From assembly GCA_034521835.1 (NCBI GenBank), contig JAXHMA010000003.1:620001-684000 (forward strand): a DNA stretch of 64,000 bases, in the 5' to 3' direction. The notes below the pieces were generated by a model. That model saw nothing but the letters and a program-made list of their open reading frames with translations. It was not told the origin of the DNA and made no database searches. The DNA comes from JAMQKA01 sp034521835 (GTDB lineage Bacteria; Bacteroidota; Rhodothermia; Balneolales; Balneolaceae). The translations under genes were made by a program, and so were the position numbers. This document shows positions 1 through 8,418 of this stretch, piece after piece. Each line of letters begins with the position of its first letter. Position 1 is the first letter of the stretch.

Positions 1-381
1 TGGATCGATGAAGTGAGCCACCACCTGGAGACTCCCGACCGAAAAGACCGGGCCTGGAGTGCGCTCCGTAGCGTGATGCATACCCTGAGAGACCGTATAC
101 CGCCGGAAGAATCGTTTCAACTTTCGGCCCAGCTGCCAATGCTGATTCGCGGCTTGTATTTTGAATCCTATAAGTACAGTGCCGTATCAGAAAAGTTCAA
201 TGCTGACGAACTGCTGAAGCGAATTGAAGACGGTATGAGCCCCGGTACAGATGTTTCTGCAGAAGACGCATTCCGTGCCGTTTTACAAGTTCTATATGAT
301 CATGTAAGCGAAGGAGAGATGAGCGACATCTATGCCACCATGCCTAAAAGTATTCGGCGTCTATGGGATAAAAACCGCTAA
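1..381 (+). CDS. DUF2267 domain protein, 5' end outside window
   Basis: The reading frame is open from base 1 (W-I-D-E-V-S-H-H...) to the stop at 379-381, so the true start lies upstream; the first in-window start-like codon is a GTG at 13. The pattern of a short helix, then RAWSALRSVMHTLRDRIPPE, then SAQLPMLIRGLYFE matches the DUF2267 family, small all-helical proteins of unknown biochemical role that often sit beside stress genes. Here it precedes a coiled-coil protein and two universal stress proteins, which fits that context. No catalytic motif or membrane segment is visible. The family call is fairly secure; the function is not known. Confidence 0.8.
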   Translation, partial: WIDEVSHHLETPDRKDRAWSALRSVMHTLRDRIPPEESFQLSAQLPMLIRGLYFESYKYSAVSEKFNADELLKRIEDGMSPGTDVSAEDAFRAVLQVLYDHVSEGEMSDIYATMPKSIRRLWDKNR

Positions 382-413
382 TAAATACTCTAATAAATCC
401 AAGGATAACAGCC

Positions 414-761
414 ATGAAAAAATCTGAAAAGAATACAAAAAAGACCTCGTCAAAGATGCAGAAGATGAATAAAAGCAAGCGCGAAGAATACATCAAAAAG
501 CTAACCGCCCAGCTTAAACAGTGGGATAAGGAGCTAACAGAGCTTGAAGAGAAAGGAGAACAACGTTTTGCCAAGCTCAAATCAGACCTTAAAGAGCGGG
601 TAGAACGGCTTAAGGCCAAGCGCGATGAGCTCCGCGAAAAAATGAGTCGGGTCGGAGAACTCAGCGAAGAAGCCTTCAAGAAGATCCAGAAAGATGCGGA
701 AAAACTCTGGAAAGACACGCAAAAGGGGTTCAGTAATATCAGGAAAGAGCTTAAGAAATAG
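414..761 (+). CDS. Small charged coiled-coil protein
   Basis: A 115-residue protein that starts at an ATG preceded by AAGGAT. A Lys/Ser-rich N-terminus (about residues 1-25) is followed by one long, highly charged helix with heptad-like spacing of Leu and Ala (about 26-105) and a basic tail. It resembles the short coiled-coil proteins often annotated as sll1863-like stress-response proteins, but the composition is so biased that this similarity is weak evidence. It lies 32 bases after the DUF2267 gene on the same strand and is followed by a good intrinsic terminator, so the two probably form one transcript. No enzymatic motif is visible. Confidence 0.7.
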   Translation: MKKSEKNTKKTSSKMQKMNKSKREEYIKKLTAQLKQWDKELTELEEKGEQRFAKLKSDLKERVERLKAKRDELREKMSRVGELSEEAFKKIQKDAEKLWKDTQKGFSNIRKELKK

Positions 762-791
762 ATGTTCTAAATTAACCGGATTCCGGTAAGT

Positions 792-825
792 GGCTCAATG
801 GGATTGCTCATTGGGCCGTTTTTTT
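792..825 (+). terminator. Rho-independent terminator
   Basis: Stem GGCTCAATG (792-800) pairs with CATTGGGCC (809-817), nine base pairs with one G-U, loop of eight, followed by a run of seven T (819-825). It lies about 30 bases after the coiled-coil gene and ends that transcript. Confidence 0.85.
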
Positions 826-866
826 GAGTCCAGTCTGCACAGAAGTTTGCACGCATCAATATTAAA

Positions 867-1118
867 TTAATGCAGCGACAACAGGTTGATACCGGCTTGC
901 AGGTAAAGCTGCCCGTCTTCGATGATGATGTCGGTGTCTTTTACCTCAAAAATCCAGTCTTTCTTGAGGGGCAGCGGAAGGGTGATGGAGGAAAGTAGAT
1001 CCGGTTTGTCAGCGGGATGACCACCCTCATTTTCCCACCGAAACAGGTCCTCAATATCTTCAGCAGATAGATTAGGGGTATCAATTTTGATCTTAATATT
1101 CCTGTCAGGAGTATGCAT
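867..1118 (-). CDS. Hypothetical 83-residue protein
   Basis: Minus-strand frame ending at 867. The ATG at 1118 (M-H-T-P-D-R-N) is preferred over the longer frame that starts at 1169 because an AAAGGG stretch lies a short distance upstream of it. The protein is acidic: an N-terminal segment with alternating Ile/Lys, a central WENEGG segment, and a C-terminus with strand-like repeats of hydrophobic residues ending in LQAGINLLSLH. It has no Cys, no signal peptide and no membrane helix. I do not recognise the family. It points toward the preceding terminator and is convergent with the coiled-coil gene. Confidence 0.5.
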   Translation of the reverse strand: MHTPDRNIKIKIDTPNLSAEDIEDLFRWENEGGHPADKPDLLSSITLPLPLKKDWIFEVKDTDIIIEDGQLYLQAGINLLSLH

Positions 1119-1269
1119 GGCCAGCCCTTTTTTTAGGTTAATTGTAGCTTCAATTAAAAATTTACACAACGTGCTACTTTATGATGTAGGCATTAAACCC
1201 ACTCTCTTTGTAGGGGAAAAGTGAGTTATTGAGCAAGAGCCAAGACGTATTTCCTGTACAGTAATTAGT

Positions 1270-1374
1270 TCAAAAAGCCACCTCGTGCTTATCGATTTCA
1301 TCAAAATATTTGCACATCCGGGGTTTCCAAGAACAGCGTTCCCAATCTCCTTTGATCAGCTTGGAAATTTTCAA
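1270..1374 (-). CDS. Possible very small ORF downstream of the first USP gene
   Basis: The 273 bases between the hypothetical gene and the first USP gene contain one short minus-strand frame of 34 codons from a TTG at 1374 to a TGA at 1270-1272, rich in Lys, Trp and Cys (KISKLIKGDWERCSWKPRMC). It has no clear ribosome binding site and could be the eroded end of something longer. The rest of this gap shows nothing I can name. Confidence 0.2.
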   Translation of the reverse strand: MKISKLIKGDWERCSWKPRMCKYFDEIDKHEVAF

Positions 1375-1391
1375 GTGCCCAAGCTCTTTAT

Positions 1392-2236
1392 TTAATCATC
1401 ATCCCCGACGAGTACCAGCATAGGTACTTTGGCATGGTAGCTAAGCTGCTTGGTATGGTCTGGCGAAAGAAGCTTTTCAAGCATATTCTTTTTATAGCGA
1501 ACCAGTACAAAAAGTCCCACCGGGTACTCGGTAAGATAGTCAGCCACACCGGTCAGGAACTGCTTTTGAATAACCAGATCAAATTCTATTGTGTGATCCT
1601 GTGCTTTCTCTTCTACCAGGTCTTTGAATCCGCGAAACCGGATATCTGTCGTAAAATCGCGCTGCTCGGCAATATGCAGAACGCGCAGGGTAGAATCGAA
1701 GGTATCGGCCCAATCCATCGTATGCTCGTACGCCTGCCAGTCGCCCGGTCGATAGTCGGTGGTAAAAGTGATCGGATCAAAAGTGGTGGTGCTGCTGTTG
1801 GGGGCACGGTTAAAACGGGAATAGGCGATTCAAGCAGAATCCGTGAGGCCACGCTTCCATAAAGAATCTGCTGCATTTTCGATTTACCCCTGGTGCCCAT
1901 AATGATCAGGTCGATATCGGATTTTTGCAGCGAAACATACTCCAGGATAGAACTGACCACATTTCCATTCTGAATGACAGAGTTGACAGAAATATCGCTA
2001 TTATGATCAGCGTTGTGGATAGCCTCAACTTTTTGGTCAAGCAGAGTGCGCGCTTTGGCAGAATGAGTTTTCGGCAGGTCATCCACATTGTGGGAAACAT
2101 AAGCCGGAGCTTCAATAACGTGAAACAGGGTAAGCTGGGCTGATGTACGTGCAGCTACTTTTCGTGCAAACCGCAGTGCATTTTCGGAATTCTCTGAAAA
2201 ATCCGTCGGGAATAAAATATGATTGATGTTCAGCAT
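1392..2236 (-). CDS. Universal stress protein, two USP domains (one frameshift)
   Basis: Starts with MLNINHILFPTDFSENSENA, the classic first strand and Asp-bearing loop of UspA. Domain 1 (about residues 1-150) keeps the nucleotide-binding pattern G-x2-G-x9-G-S in GTRGKSKMQQILYGSVA, so it probably binds ATP. Domain 2 (about 160-280) has TTDYRPGDW... and FVLVRYKKNMLEKLLSP but lacks the glycine signature, as usual for tandem USPs of this lineage. The two halves lie in different frames; the shift falls near 1779 beside an AAAA run. The gene is probably intact in the organism (about 280 residues). It heads in the same direction as a second tandem USP. Cytoplasmic; role in stress survival inferred from family. 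Confidence 0.85.
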
Positions 2237-2300
2237 GGCGTTAAATAATTAAGTTGAAATCCATTGTTGAGAACCGGTGCCGGTGACTGCTACCCTCTTG

Positions 2301-3252
2301 TTATCGGGTTGCCGATCTGTCTGCAGCAGGCACCTTAACCGGCAATGCGAAACTAACGTATGAGTTGTTTTTTAGCTTCTTTTTGGATCTACTGGGCATC
2401 TCGAACGGTGCAATGCTGTCGCCCACCAGGGTGAGAAGCGGTACATTGGTGTAAAATCCCATCTCCTTGGAGTGGTTTCGCGTAAGCATTTTCTGCCAGA
2501 AGTTCTTTTTGTATCGCGTCATAACCAGCAGGTGCGTTGGATGCCCGGCCAGGAATTCGGCAATGCCAACGAAGAAATCGTCATCCATGAGCATCTGGAA
2601 GGTGATCGGCGCTTCAGGAAATTGCTCCCTGACCAGCTCTCGGAAGCCTCTGAACTTGATTTCAGTAGCAAGCGATTTCTCTTCTGCAACATGCAAAACA
2701 CGGATGTTGGAGTTGAACAGCTTGCCCAATTCCACAATTTGGGAGAGACTGCCGAGGTCTCTTTCATGGAAATCGGTTGTAAACGAAATTTCTTTAAAAT
2801 GTTTTAAGGAGCTGTCCTGGGGAATCGCCAGTACGGGAACGTCAGAGTTCAGAATTATCTCGGTAGTAATACTGCCGAAGAGTAGCTTGCGGGAGGATGT
2901 TGCGCCCTTCGTTCCCATCACGATGAGTCCAGCCTCGCGGGCTTTGGCCTCCTCCAGGATGTTCAAAACCGGGTGGCCCGATAGTAGCTTATAGTCAATA
3001 ATCAGTTTTTTTAAACTTCTTTTTATTTTTCAGATTATTACTGATCGATTCAAAAAGCTCGGTTACCTTTTCGATTATCTTTTCTTTTTTATTGTCCACC
3101 ATCGGTGCAAAATCGAACGGTTCTTCCGCACAGTAAAGCAGTGTTAACGAAGCACCGGTTTGTACGGCCAGCTCTGCAGCAAAGGGCAGGGACTGGTTGG
3201 CGATCTGTGAAAAATCAGTAGGGACAAATATGGTGTTTAAATTAGTAAGCAT
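2301..3252 (-). CDS. Universal stress protein, two USP domains (one frameshift)
   Basis: Starts at an ATG with a strong AGGAGG site just upstream. The N-terminus MLTNLNTIFVPTDFSQIANQ is the first USP strand; domain 1 keeps the ATP-type signature GTKGATSSRKLLFGSIT, domain 2 (SFTTDFHERDLGS onward) does not. The frame changes at a run of seven T at 3006-3012 (A7 on the coding strand), a classic homopolymer indel site. The C-terminus is extended by a basic tail (SRSKKKLKNNS...). It is a paralogue of the preceding USP: both share FRGFREL and TRYKKN segments in domain 2. The pair plus the DUF892 genes looks like one stress regulon. Confidence 0.85.
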
Positions 3253-3374
3253 GATCGCCTCCTGTTAAAAAATCAGGGTTCTGGTATTCCTTCCCTGCAA
3301 TATTGGTAAAATCGAACACTTATGTTGTAGGTCTATCACGAGCTGCACTGTCGGGAAAAATATGACAAAGCCGG

Positions 3375-3935
3375 CTATCCTGTTTGTCCTGTGTTCTTTT
3401 TACCGCCGGTCTGCAGCCGATCGATGATGGAATTCCACTGGGCATCCGGGTTGATCTGGCCCTCGGCCAGGTCACTGAGCCCGTAATCAGCATGTTTTTC
3501 TTCCCGCAGTGTATCCAGCAGCAATTCTGCTATATCATGCTGACCGAGTGTTTTGGCATAGGCAATCGCCGTTCCGTACCCCGCAATTTCGTAGTGGTTG
3601 ATGTGCTGGATGCAGGTGATCAACGCGGCATCACAGACCTGAGGATTTTTACATCGCTCATACAGTTTAATCGATTCTCGGATCAGTCCTTTTATGCCAT
3701 CACACTGTTCGCCCTTGGGCTGTTCCCCGAGACTGTTAAATATCTGTTTTAGTCGTACAACCTGTCGTTTGGTTTCCTTTTGGTGCCATTCTATGATTTC
3801 GCGCAGCTCAAAGGAGTACGCTTTTTCGTCAAATTCGGCAAGAATATCAAGCTGTTGCTGTTCGCCGTCATAAAGGTCGCGCAGCTGTTCCAGCATCAGG
3901 TCATATAGATCGTAAATTGGAGATTCTGTAGTCAT
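3375..3935 (-). CDS. YciE/YciF-type ferritin-like protein (DUF892)
   Basis: A 186-residue helical protein starting MTTESPIYDLYDLMLEQLRDL, with the conserved E-Q-L-R-D-L-Y-D-G-E-Q helix, a WHQKETKRQVVRL helix, and CIQHINHYEIAGYGTAIAYA plus LREEKHAD; these carry the Glu/His residues that bind iron in ferritin-like four-helix bundles. Its length is normal for the family. It is intact. The family is induced by osmotic and general stress and is thought to handle iron or reactive oxygen; that role is inferred here. It is followed on the minus strand by the USP gene pair and preceded by a paralogue. Confidence 0.85.
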   Translation of the reverse strand: MTTESPIYDLYDLMLEQLRDLYDGEQQQLDILAEFDEKAYSFELREIIEWHQKETKRQVVRLKQIFNSLGEQPKGEQCDGIKGLIRESIKLYERCKNPQVCDAALITCIQHINHYEIAGYGTAIAYAKTLGQHDIAELLLDTLREEKHADYGLSDLAEGQINPDAQWNSIIDRLQTGGKKNTGQTG

Positions 3936-3964
3936 CTTTTTAGCCAGGTTATAGGTTAAGTGGA

Positions 3965-4445
3965 TTATTCAGCAACCGGTTGATTGAATTTGTTTAACGC
4001 ATCAAAAAATTTGGTATCCTCGCGCAGATTATATTCAAGTATCTCCTGCTCTTTGTGGAGGCTCAGTAAGCCAGCCATTTCGGCAAGCATGTCGTAGACA
4101 AGCCGCACACATTGTTTGATACGATTGGCCGAGGCGATAATCGCCATATTTTTCACCTCTTCGATGCTGCATCTGCTTCACCAGTTCCTTTGTCTCGGAG
4201 ACCATCGATTTCATGCTGCGACAGTGGTCGGTACTGATCGTCTCATCATGAAACTCAATGAGCTCTTCCAGTCGCAATACCTGCATTCTAACTTCACCCG
4301 TGTGGTTGTGGATCAGGTCTGCCAGTGCCTGGCTGGATGTATTTTTTTTAAAGAATAATAAAACTGAAATTTCATGCACCTTGGCGCTGTAAATATCCTT
4401 CAAAAACTCCATATAGAGTTCATTTTTCGTGGTTATACTTTTCAT
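3965..4445 (-). CDS. Divergent DUF892 ferritin-like protein (one frameshift)
   Basis: The N-terminal part MKSITTKNELYMEFLKDIYSAKVHEI and HTGEVRMQVLRLEELIE align with the neighbouring DUF892 protein, and the C-terminal part NMAIIASANRIKQCVRLVYDMLAEM... continues in another frame after a shift near 4165. The combined protein is about 160 residues. The metal-ligand residues are less well conserved than in the neighbour: the helix that should read QHINHYE appears as a divergent KNMAIIASA segment. It may therefore be a non-iron-binding paralogue. It sits 29 bases upstream of the intact copy in the same direction, so the two are likely co-transcribed. Confidence 0.65.
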
Positions 4446-4648
4446 ATCAATAGGATCTAAACTGTGGTTATAAATATATTAAGGGTGCCGCCACAGATTT
4501 ATAAGAGAGGAATTGGCACCGCCTCTGTGGGGCATTAGATGGTTCGGATGTAGGGGAAAACACGACATCGGATTTTTGTCCTTAAATGCAGTGTTTACAA
4601 ATACTTTTTTACATATACTTATTGTGAAAAACAAACCGTAGTAAAAAG

Positions 4649-6107
4649 ATGAGCGCGAATAAAAGTTGTTCGGATTACGTAAAAGGAGGAGATGATTGCC
4701 AGGCTATTCTTAATTACCTGCCCCGGCTGGTTATGCTGTTAGATTTTGAAGGCACAATTATCTTCTGGAACGATGGCGGTGAGGGCGAGTTCGGGTATAC
4801 CGCGGAGGATGCCGAAGGAGAAAAGGTATGGTTTCTCTTTCCCGAGTACTGTGATGGAGATTTTTATGCCAATCTTGATTCCCTGAAGCAGGGCGGCGCT
4901 ACAGAACAAAAACTGGAAGCTCTCCACAAAAACGGCTCGATACGGGTACGCCGAGCTCGAGCAGCAGATTATAACGTTGAGTAATGGAGCAGAGGTGATT
5001 CTGTCCACGGCAGGAGATATTACAGAAACTGTAAAAAAACAGCAGCAGTTCGTCCACAATGAACGCCGAATGCAGGCGATCCTGGATACGGCCGTGGTGG
5101 GGTTTATTACGATAGACCGGAGGGCGAATATTCAGGAGTTCAATAAAGCTGCCGAAGATATTTTTGGATACGACGCCGAAGAGGTGATCGGCCAAAATGT
5201 GAACATACTGATGCCCTCACCCTACCATGAGGAACATGACCAATATATGGAGAATTACCACCAGACCGGCAATCCCAAAATAATCGGCATTGGCAGGGAG
5301 GTGAGAGGGAAGCACAAAAACGGGGAGATCTTCCCGATGGAGCTTTCAGTCAGCGAGGTAAAAATAAGTGGGGATACGCTATATACCGGCATTATCCGCG
5401 ATATAAGCGAACGGCGGCGGCTGGAAAACGAAATTCTGCAGATCAGTGAAGAAGAGCGGCGCAGGGTCGGGCGGGAACTGCATGATGGGCTTGGTCAGAT
5501 GCTGACGGTGTGTGGACTGATCGCCCAAAATCTGGCGCGGAAACTGAAGGCTAATGAGCTGCCTTGTGCGAAAGAGGTACGGGAAATTGCCGATATAATA
5601 AAGGAAGCGGATCAGCAAGCGCGTACCCTGGCCCACGGACTGGTGCATATGGAGCTGGAGGAAGAGGGGTTTCGGGTGGCACTGGAACAGCTCTGCCAGC
5701 GGGCCAGGCGACTGTTCAATATTGAGTGCAACCAGCAGCTGGAGCAAGGCATTGATATTAATGATAAAACAGCTTCGCTTCACCTCTACCGCATCGTGCA
5801 GGAAGCGATAAGCAACGCCGTTAAACATGGCAAAGCGGATAATGTGAACGTTCAGATGGGAGTAAACGGCGGGTACCTGCAGCTAAAGGTGGTTGATGAC
5901 GGCATCGGCTTTTCCAACCCGAAAAACAGGGAAAAGCTGAAGGGAATAGGCCTGAATACGATGAACTACCGCGCCCATCTGCTCGGGGGGTATATCAACA
6001 TGGAGGAATCCGAAGAAGGGCATACCATGATGGACTGCCGAATTCCCCTGCAAGAATTTGAAACCTTCAGAAAAAAAATCGAAGAGCGAGATGAGCAATT
6101 CATATAA
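4649..6107 (+). CDS. Cytoplasmic PAS-PAS histidine kinase, NarL/DesK type (one frameshift)
   Basis: Two PAS domains come first (about residues 15-115 and 120-250; the second has the NGEIFPMELSVSEV and YTGIIRDISERR ends typical of PAS/PAC). Then comes a HisKA_3 dimerization domain with the phospho-acceptor His in RRVGRELHDGLGQML, and a HATPase_c domain with LYRIVQEAISNAVKHGKA (N box) and VVDDGIGF (G1 box). No membrane helix is present, so it senses an internal signal. The frame changes near 4940 within the first PAS domain. The downstream regulator gene overlaps its 3' end, so the two form a cognate pair. The ligand is unknown; redox or gas sensing would fit the neighbours but is not shown. 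Confidence 0.85.
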
Positions 6108-6755
6108 AAAAAGGATAATCATTGTAGATGATTACACCCGTTGATGCGAAAAGGGCTGGCTCAAACCCTGGACAACGAGATGGAGTTCGAGATAGTCGCC
6201 CAATATGATAAGGGCGAAGAGGTGATTCAGCAGTATGAAGAGCTGAAACCGGACCTGATGATCGTGGACGTTTCGCTGCCGGGCATGAGCGGACTGGAGA
6301 TGGTGAAGCATATCGTCGCACGTGATCCGGATGCCAAAATGCTGGTGGTTTCACGCCATGATGAATCGCTGTATGCCGAGCGGGTTATCCGTGCAGGTGG
6401 CAAAGGCTACGTGATGAAACTGGAAGCGGGTGAGGTACTGGTGAAAGCCGTAAAAAAGATTCTGAATGGGGGCATTTACGTCAGCAGCGAAGTCAGCGAA
6501 AAACTGCTTATGGGCATGGCCCGCGGACAAAAAGATATGAGCGAATCGCCTATCGACCTGTTGAGTGATCGCGAGCTGGAAGTTTTTGAACTGACCGGCA
6601 AGGGCAACAGCACCCGCGAAATAGCCAAACGGCTACATCTCTCCATAAAAACCGTGGAATCGTACCGCGCCCGTATCAAAACCAAACTAAACCTGGAGAA
6701 CGCTACCGAGCTGATGGTCCACGCCGTCAAATGGGTGCAAGATGAGAGACAGTGA
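6091..6755 (+). CDS. NarL/FixJ-family response regulator (frameshift near the start)
   Basis: The ATG at 6091 lies inside the kinase gene (17-base overlap) and gives MSNSYKKRIIIVDD, the first receiver strand with its acidic pocket; the frame then breaks near 6130-6140 and resumes as LMRKGLAQTLDNEMEFEIV. The phospho-acceptor Asp is in DLMIVDVSLPGMSG. The C-terminal domain is a LuxR-type helix-turn-helix (LSDRELEVFELTGKGNST and IAKRLHLSIKTVESYRAR). It should act as a DNA-binding output of the upstream kinase, and the targets may be the neighbouring stress genes, which is inference. An internal ATG at 6141 would remove the acidic pocket, so it is unlikely to be the real start. Confidence 0.85.
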
Positions 6756-6995
6756 ACTGAGCTAATCAATTTTATTTTTCAACGTTTCAATCTTTTATTC
6801 CCGGCTTATGCGGGCAATGGGGGCCTTTCTTACTGCCGTTTATTTGAATGTGATCTGCCATCCAACATACATTGTTTAAAGCTCTTGTCCTGCTCGTAGG
6901 GATTTCCCTTATATCTGTCCCTCACATTTTACTACATCCTTTCCAAGGATCATACGTCAATGCTCCTCGCATAGAATTTCGTAATTGGATTGTGT

Positions 6996-7025
6996 AGTGA
7001 AAAGCGAATGTGATGGCTTTTCGCT
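6996..7025 (+). promoter_or_regulatory. Hairpin in the hsp20 leader; rest of gap 6756-7074
   Basis: The 319 bases between the regulator and hsp20 hold no gene. Near the 3' end, AGTGAAAAGC (6996-7005) pairs with GCTTTTCGCT (7016-7025), ten base pairs with one G-U and a ten-base loop. It is not followed by a T run, so it is not a simple terminator; it could be a leader structure of hsp20. The ribosome binding site itself is outside the stem. Confidence 0.35.
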
Positions 7026-7074
7026 AAATCAGCACCAATCCAACAGTAAATGTGCTTTAAGGAGGATTAAAGCC

Positions 7075-7518
7075 ATGAAATCTTTAATAAGAAGACCTGG
7101 ATCACCCATTAAGGAACTACGCAGGGAGATGGATCAACTGTTCGATGAGATGGCGCCATTCTCATGGTTCCAGGAAAAGGAAAAAGGGTTCAAATTTTGG
7201 ACACCCAGCACCGATATGGTGGAAACAGAAAATGAGTATGTTATCCAAACCGAACTGCCTGGTATTGCCAAAGAAGACGTAAAAATCAACCTGCAGGATA
7301 ACAGGTTGACCATCAGCGGTGAGCGAAAAAAAGATGAAAATGTGCAAAAGCAAAACTTTGTACGCCGTGAGCGATACGATGGTAGCTTCATGCGATTCAT
7401 TACGCTGCCCAGCAATGTGAAGGAAGACAAAATCAAGGCCAATTATACCGACGGTGTTTTGACGGTGACTATTCAGAAGAGTGGGAAAAGCAAGCCCAAA
7501 AGCGTCAAGATAGAATAA
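7075..7518 (+). CDS. Small heat-shock protein, Hsp20 family
   Basis: The ATG at 7075 is preceded by a perfect AAGGAGG; the frame is open further upstream but that part has no Hsp20 character. A 147-residue protein: a short basic N-terminus, REMDQLFDEMAPFSWF, then the alpha-crystallin domain (about 45-140) with the conserved ETENEYVIQTELPGIAKEDV, a dimer-loop segment, and the A-x(n)-G-V-L signature in NYTDGVLTVTIQK. The C-terminal tail KPKSVKIE carries the I/V-x-I/V anchor. It is an ATP-independent holdase in the cytoplasm. Intact. It is flanked by leader and trailing hairpins, which suggests its own transcript with tight control. Confidence 0.93.
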   Translation: MKSLIRRPGSPIKELRREMDQLFDEMAPFSWFQEKEKGFKFWTPSTDMVETENEYVIQTELPGIAKEDVKINLQDNRLTISGERKKDENVQKQNFVRRERYDGSFMRFITLPSNVKEDKIKANYTDGVLTVTIQKSGKSKPKSVKIE

Positions 7519-7537
7519 CTGGCCGTCAATGTAGAAT

Positions 7538-7571
7538 GGGCGAGGGTCGCCATATTGAGCGACCTTCACCC
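7538..7571 (+). terminator. Hairpin after hsp20, possible terminator or attenuator
   Basis: GGGCGAGGGTCGC (7538-7550) faces GCGACCTTCACCC (7559-7571): a 13-bp stem with one mismatch and one G-U and an eight-base loop. Only a weak TT follows, so termination may be partial. Confidence 0.45.
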
Positions 7572-7617
7572 TTACTTGAAAATTAGTTGATTCCAACAGT
7601 AATCATCAGGTGACATC

Positions 7618-8382
7618 ATGTATGATGAATTAAACGGTAGAGTAGCATTAGTAACCGGGGCAGCAACAGGAATCGGGCGGCACACCGCAGTGGCTTTTGC
7701 ACAGGCCGGTGCCAGGGTAACAATAGCCGATGTTAATGTGGAAAAACTGAAAGAAACCTTGTCGATGATTGAGGATGCGGGCGGAACCGGTCTCTTGACT
7801 CGAACAGACGTCAGCGATCCGAAACAGGTAGAGGAGATGATCGAGAAAACCCTGGAAGAGTTTGGTCAACTAAACTACGCCTGCAACAACGCGGGCATTG
7901 GCGGGGAGATGAAAAGAACGGCTGATTTCTCCGTTGAGGAGTGGGACCGGTTGATCGGCATCAATTTGAAAGGACAGTGGCTCTGTATGAAGCAGGAAAT
8001 TCTGGCGATGCTGGAAAACGGCGGCGGTTCCATCATTAATGTAGCCTCCATATTAGGAACTGTCGGATTCGACCAGGCGGCTTTATACACCGCATCCAAA
8101 CATGGACTCGTTGGCCTTACAAAAGCGGCGGCGCTTGAATATGCCGAAGAGAATATCCGGATCAATGCCGTATGCCCCGGCTTCATCGATACCCCCATGC
8201 TGGAGCAGGCCGGTATCACCTCCGATCCCGAAACCAGGCAGGCCATCGAAGGGCTGCACGCTATGGGACGACTCGGCAGTTCTGATGAGATAGCTGATGC
8301 CGTTCTCTGGCTCTCCTCGAACCGCTCCTCATTCGTTACCGGTCACACCCTGCTGGTCGATGGTGGCTACACGGCCCGGTAA
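7618..8382 (+). CDS. Short-chain dehydrogenase/reductase
   Basis: A 254-residue classical SDR. The Rossmann glycine motif is TGAATGIG (about residues 14-21), DVSDP binds the adenine ring, NNAG is at about 90, the catalytic Ser is in NVASILG, the Tyr/Lys pair is in YTASKHG, and PGFIDTPM follows. Asp at the end of strand 2 (IADVN) suggests preference for NAD+. The substrate cannot be read from sequence; the glucose or 3-oxoacyl dehydrogenase subgroup is plausible. Start ATG follows AGGTGA. It lies between hsp20 and the PEP synthase gene and could belong to the same stress transcript. Intact. Confidence 0.9.
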   Translation: MYDELNGRVALVTGAATGIGRHTAVAFAQAGARVTIADVNVEKLKETLSMIEDAGGTGLLTRTDVSDPKQVEEMIEKTLEEFGQLNYACNNAGIGGEMKRTADFSVEEWDRLIGINLKGQWLCMKQEILAMLENGGGSIINVASILGTVGFDQAALYTASKHGLVGLTKAAALEYAEENIRINAVCPGFIDTPMLEQAGITSDPETRQAIEGLHAMGRLGSSDEIADAVLWLSSNRSSFVTGHTLLVDGGYTAR

Positions 8383-8418
8383 TGATCAATACACAGTAAA
8401 ATGGCTAAGGTGAACGTT

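Noticed and set aside
1434..1862. Long plus-strand open frame opposite the first USP gene
   Set aside because: It is antisense to a gene with clear USP similarity and has no family features.
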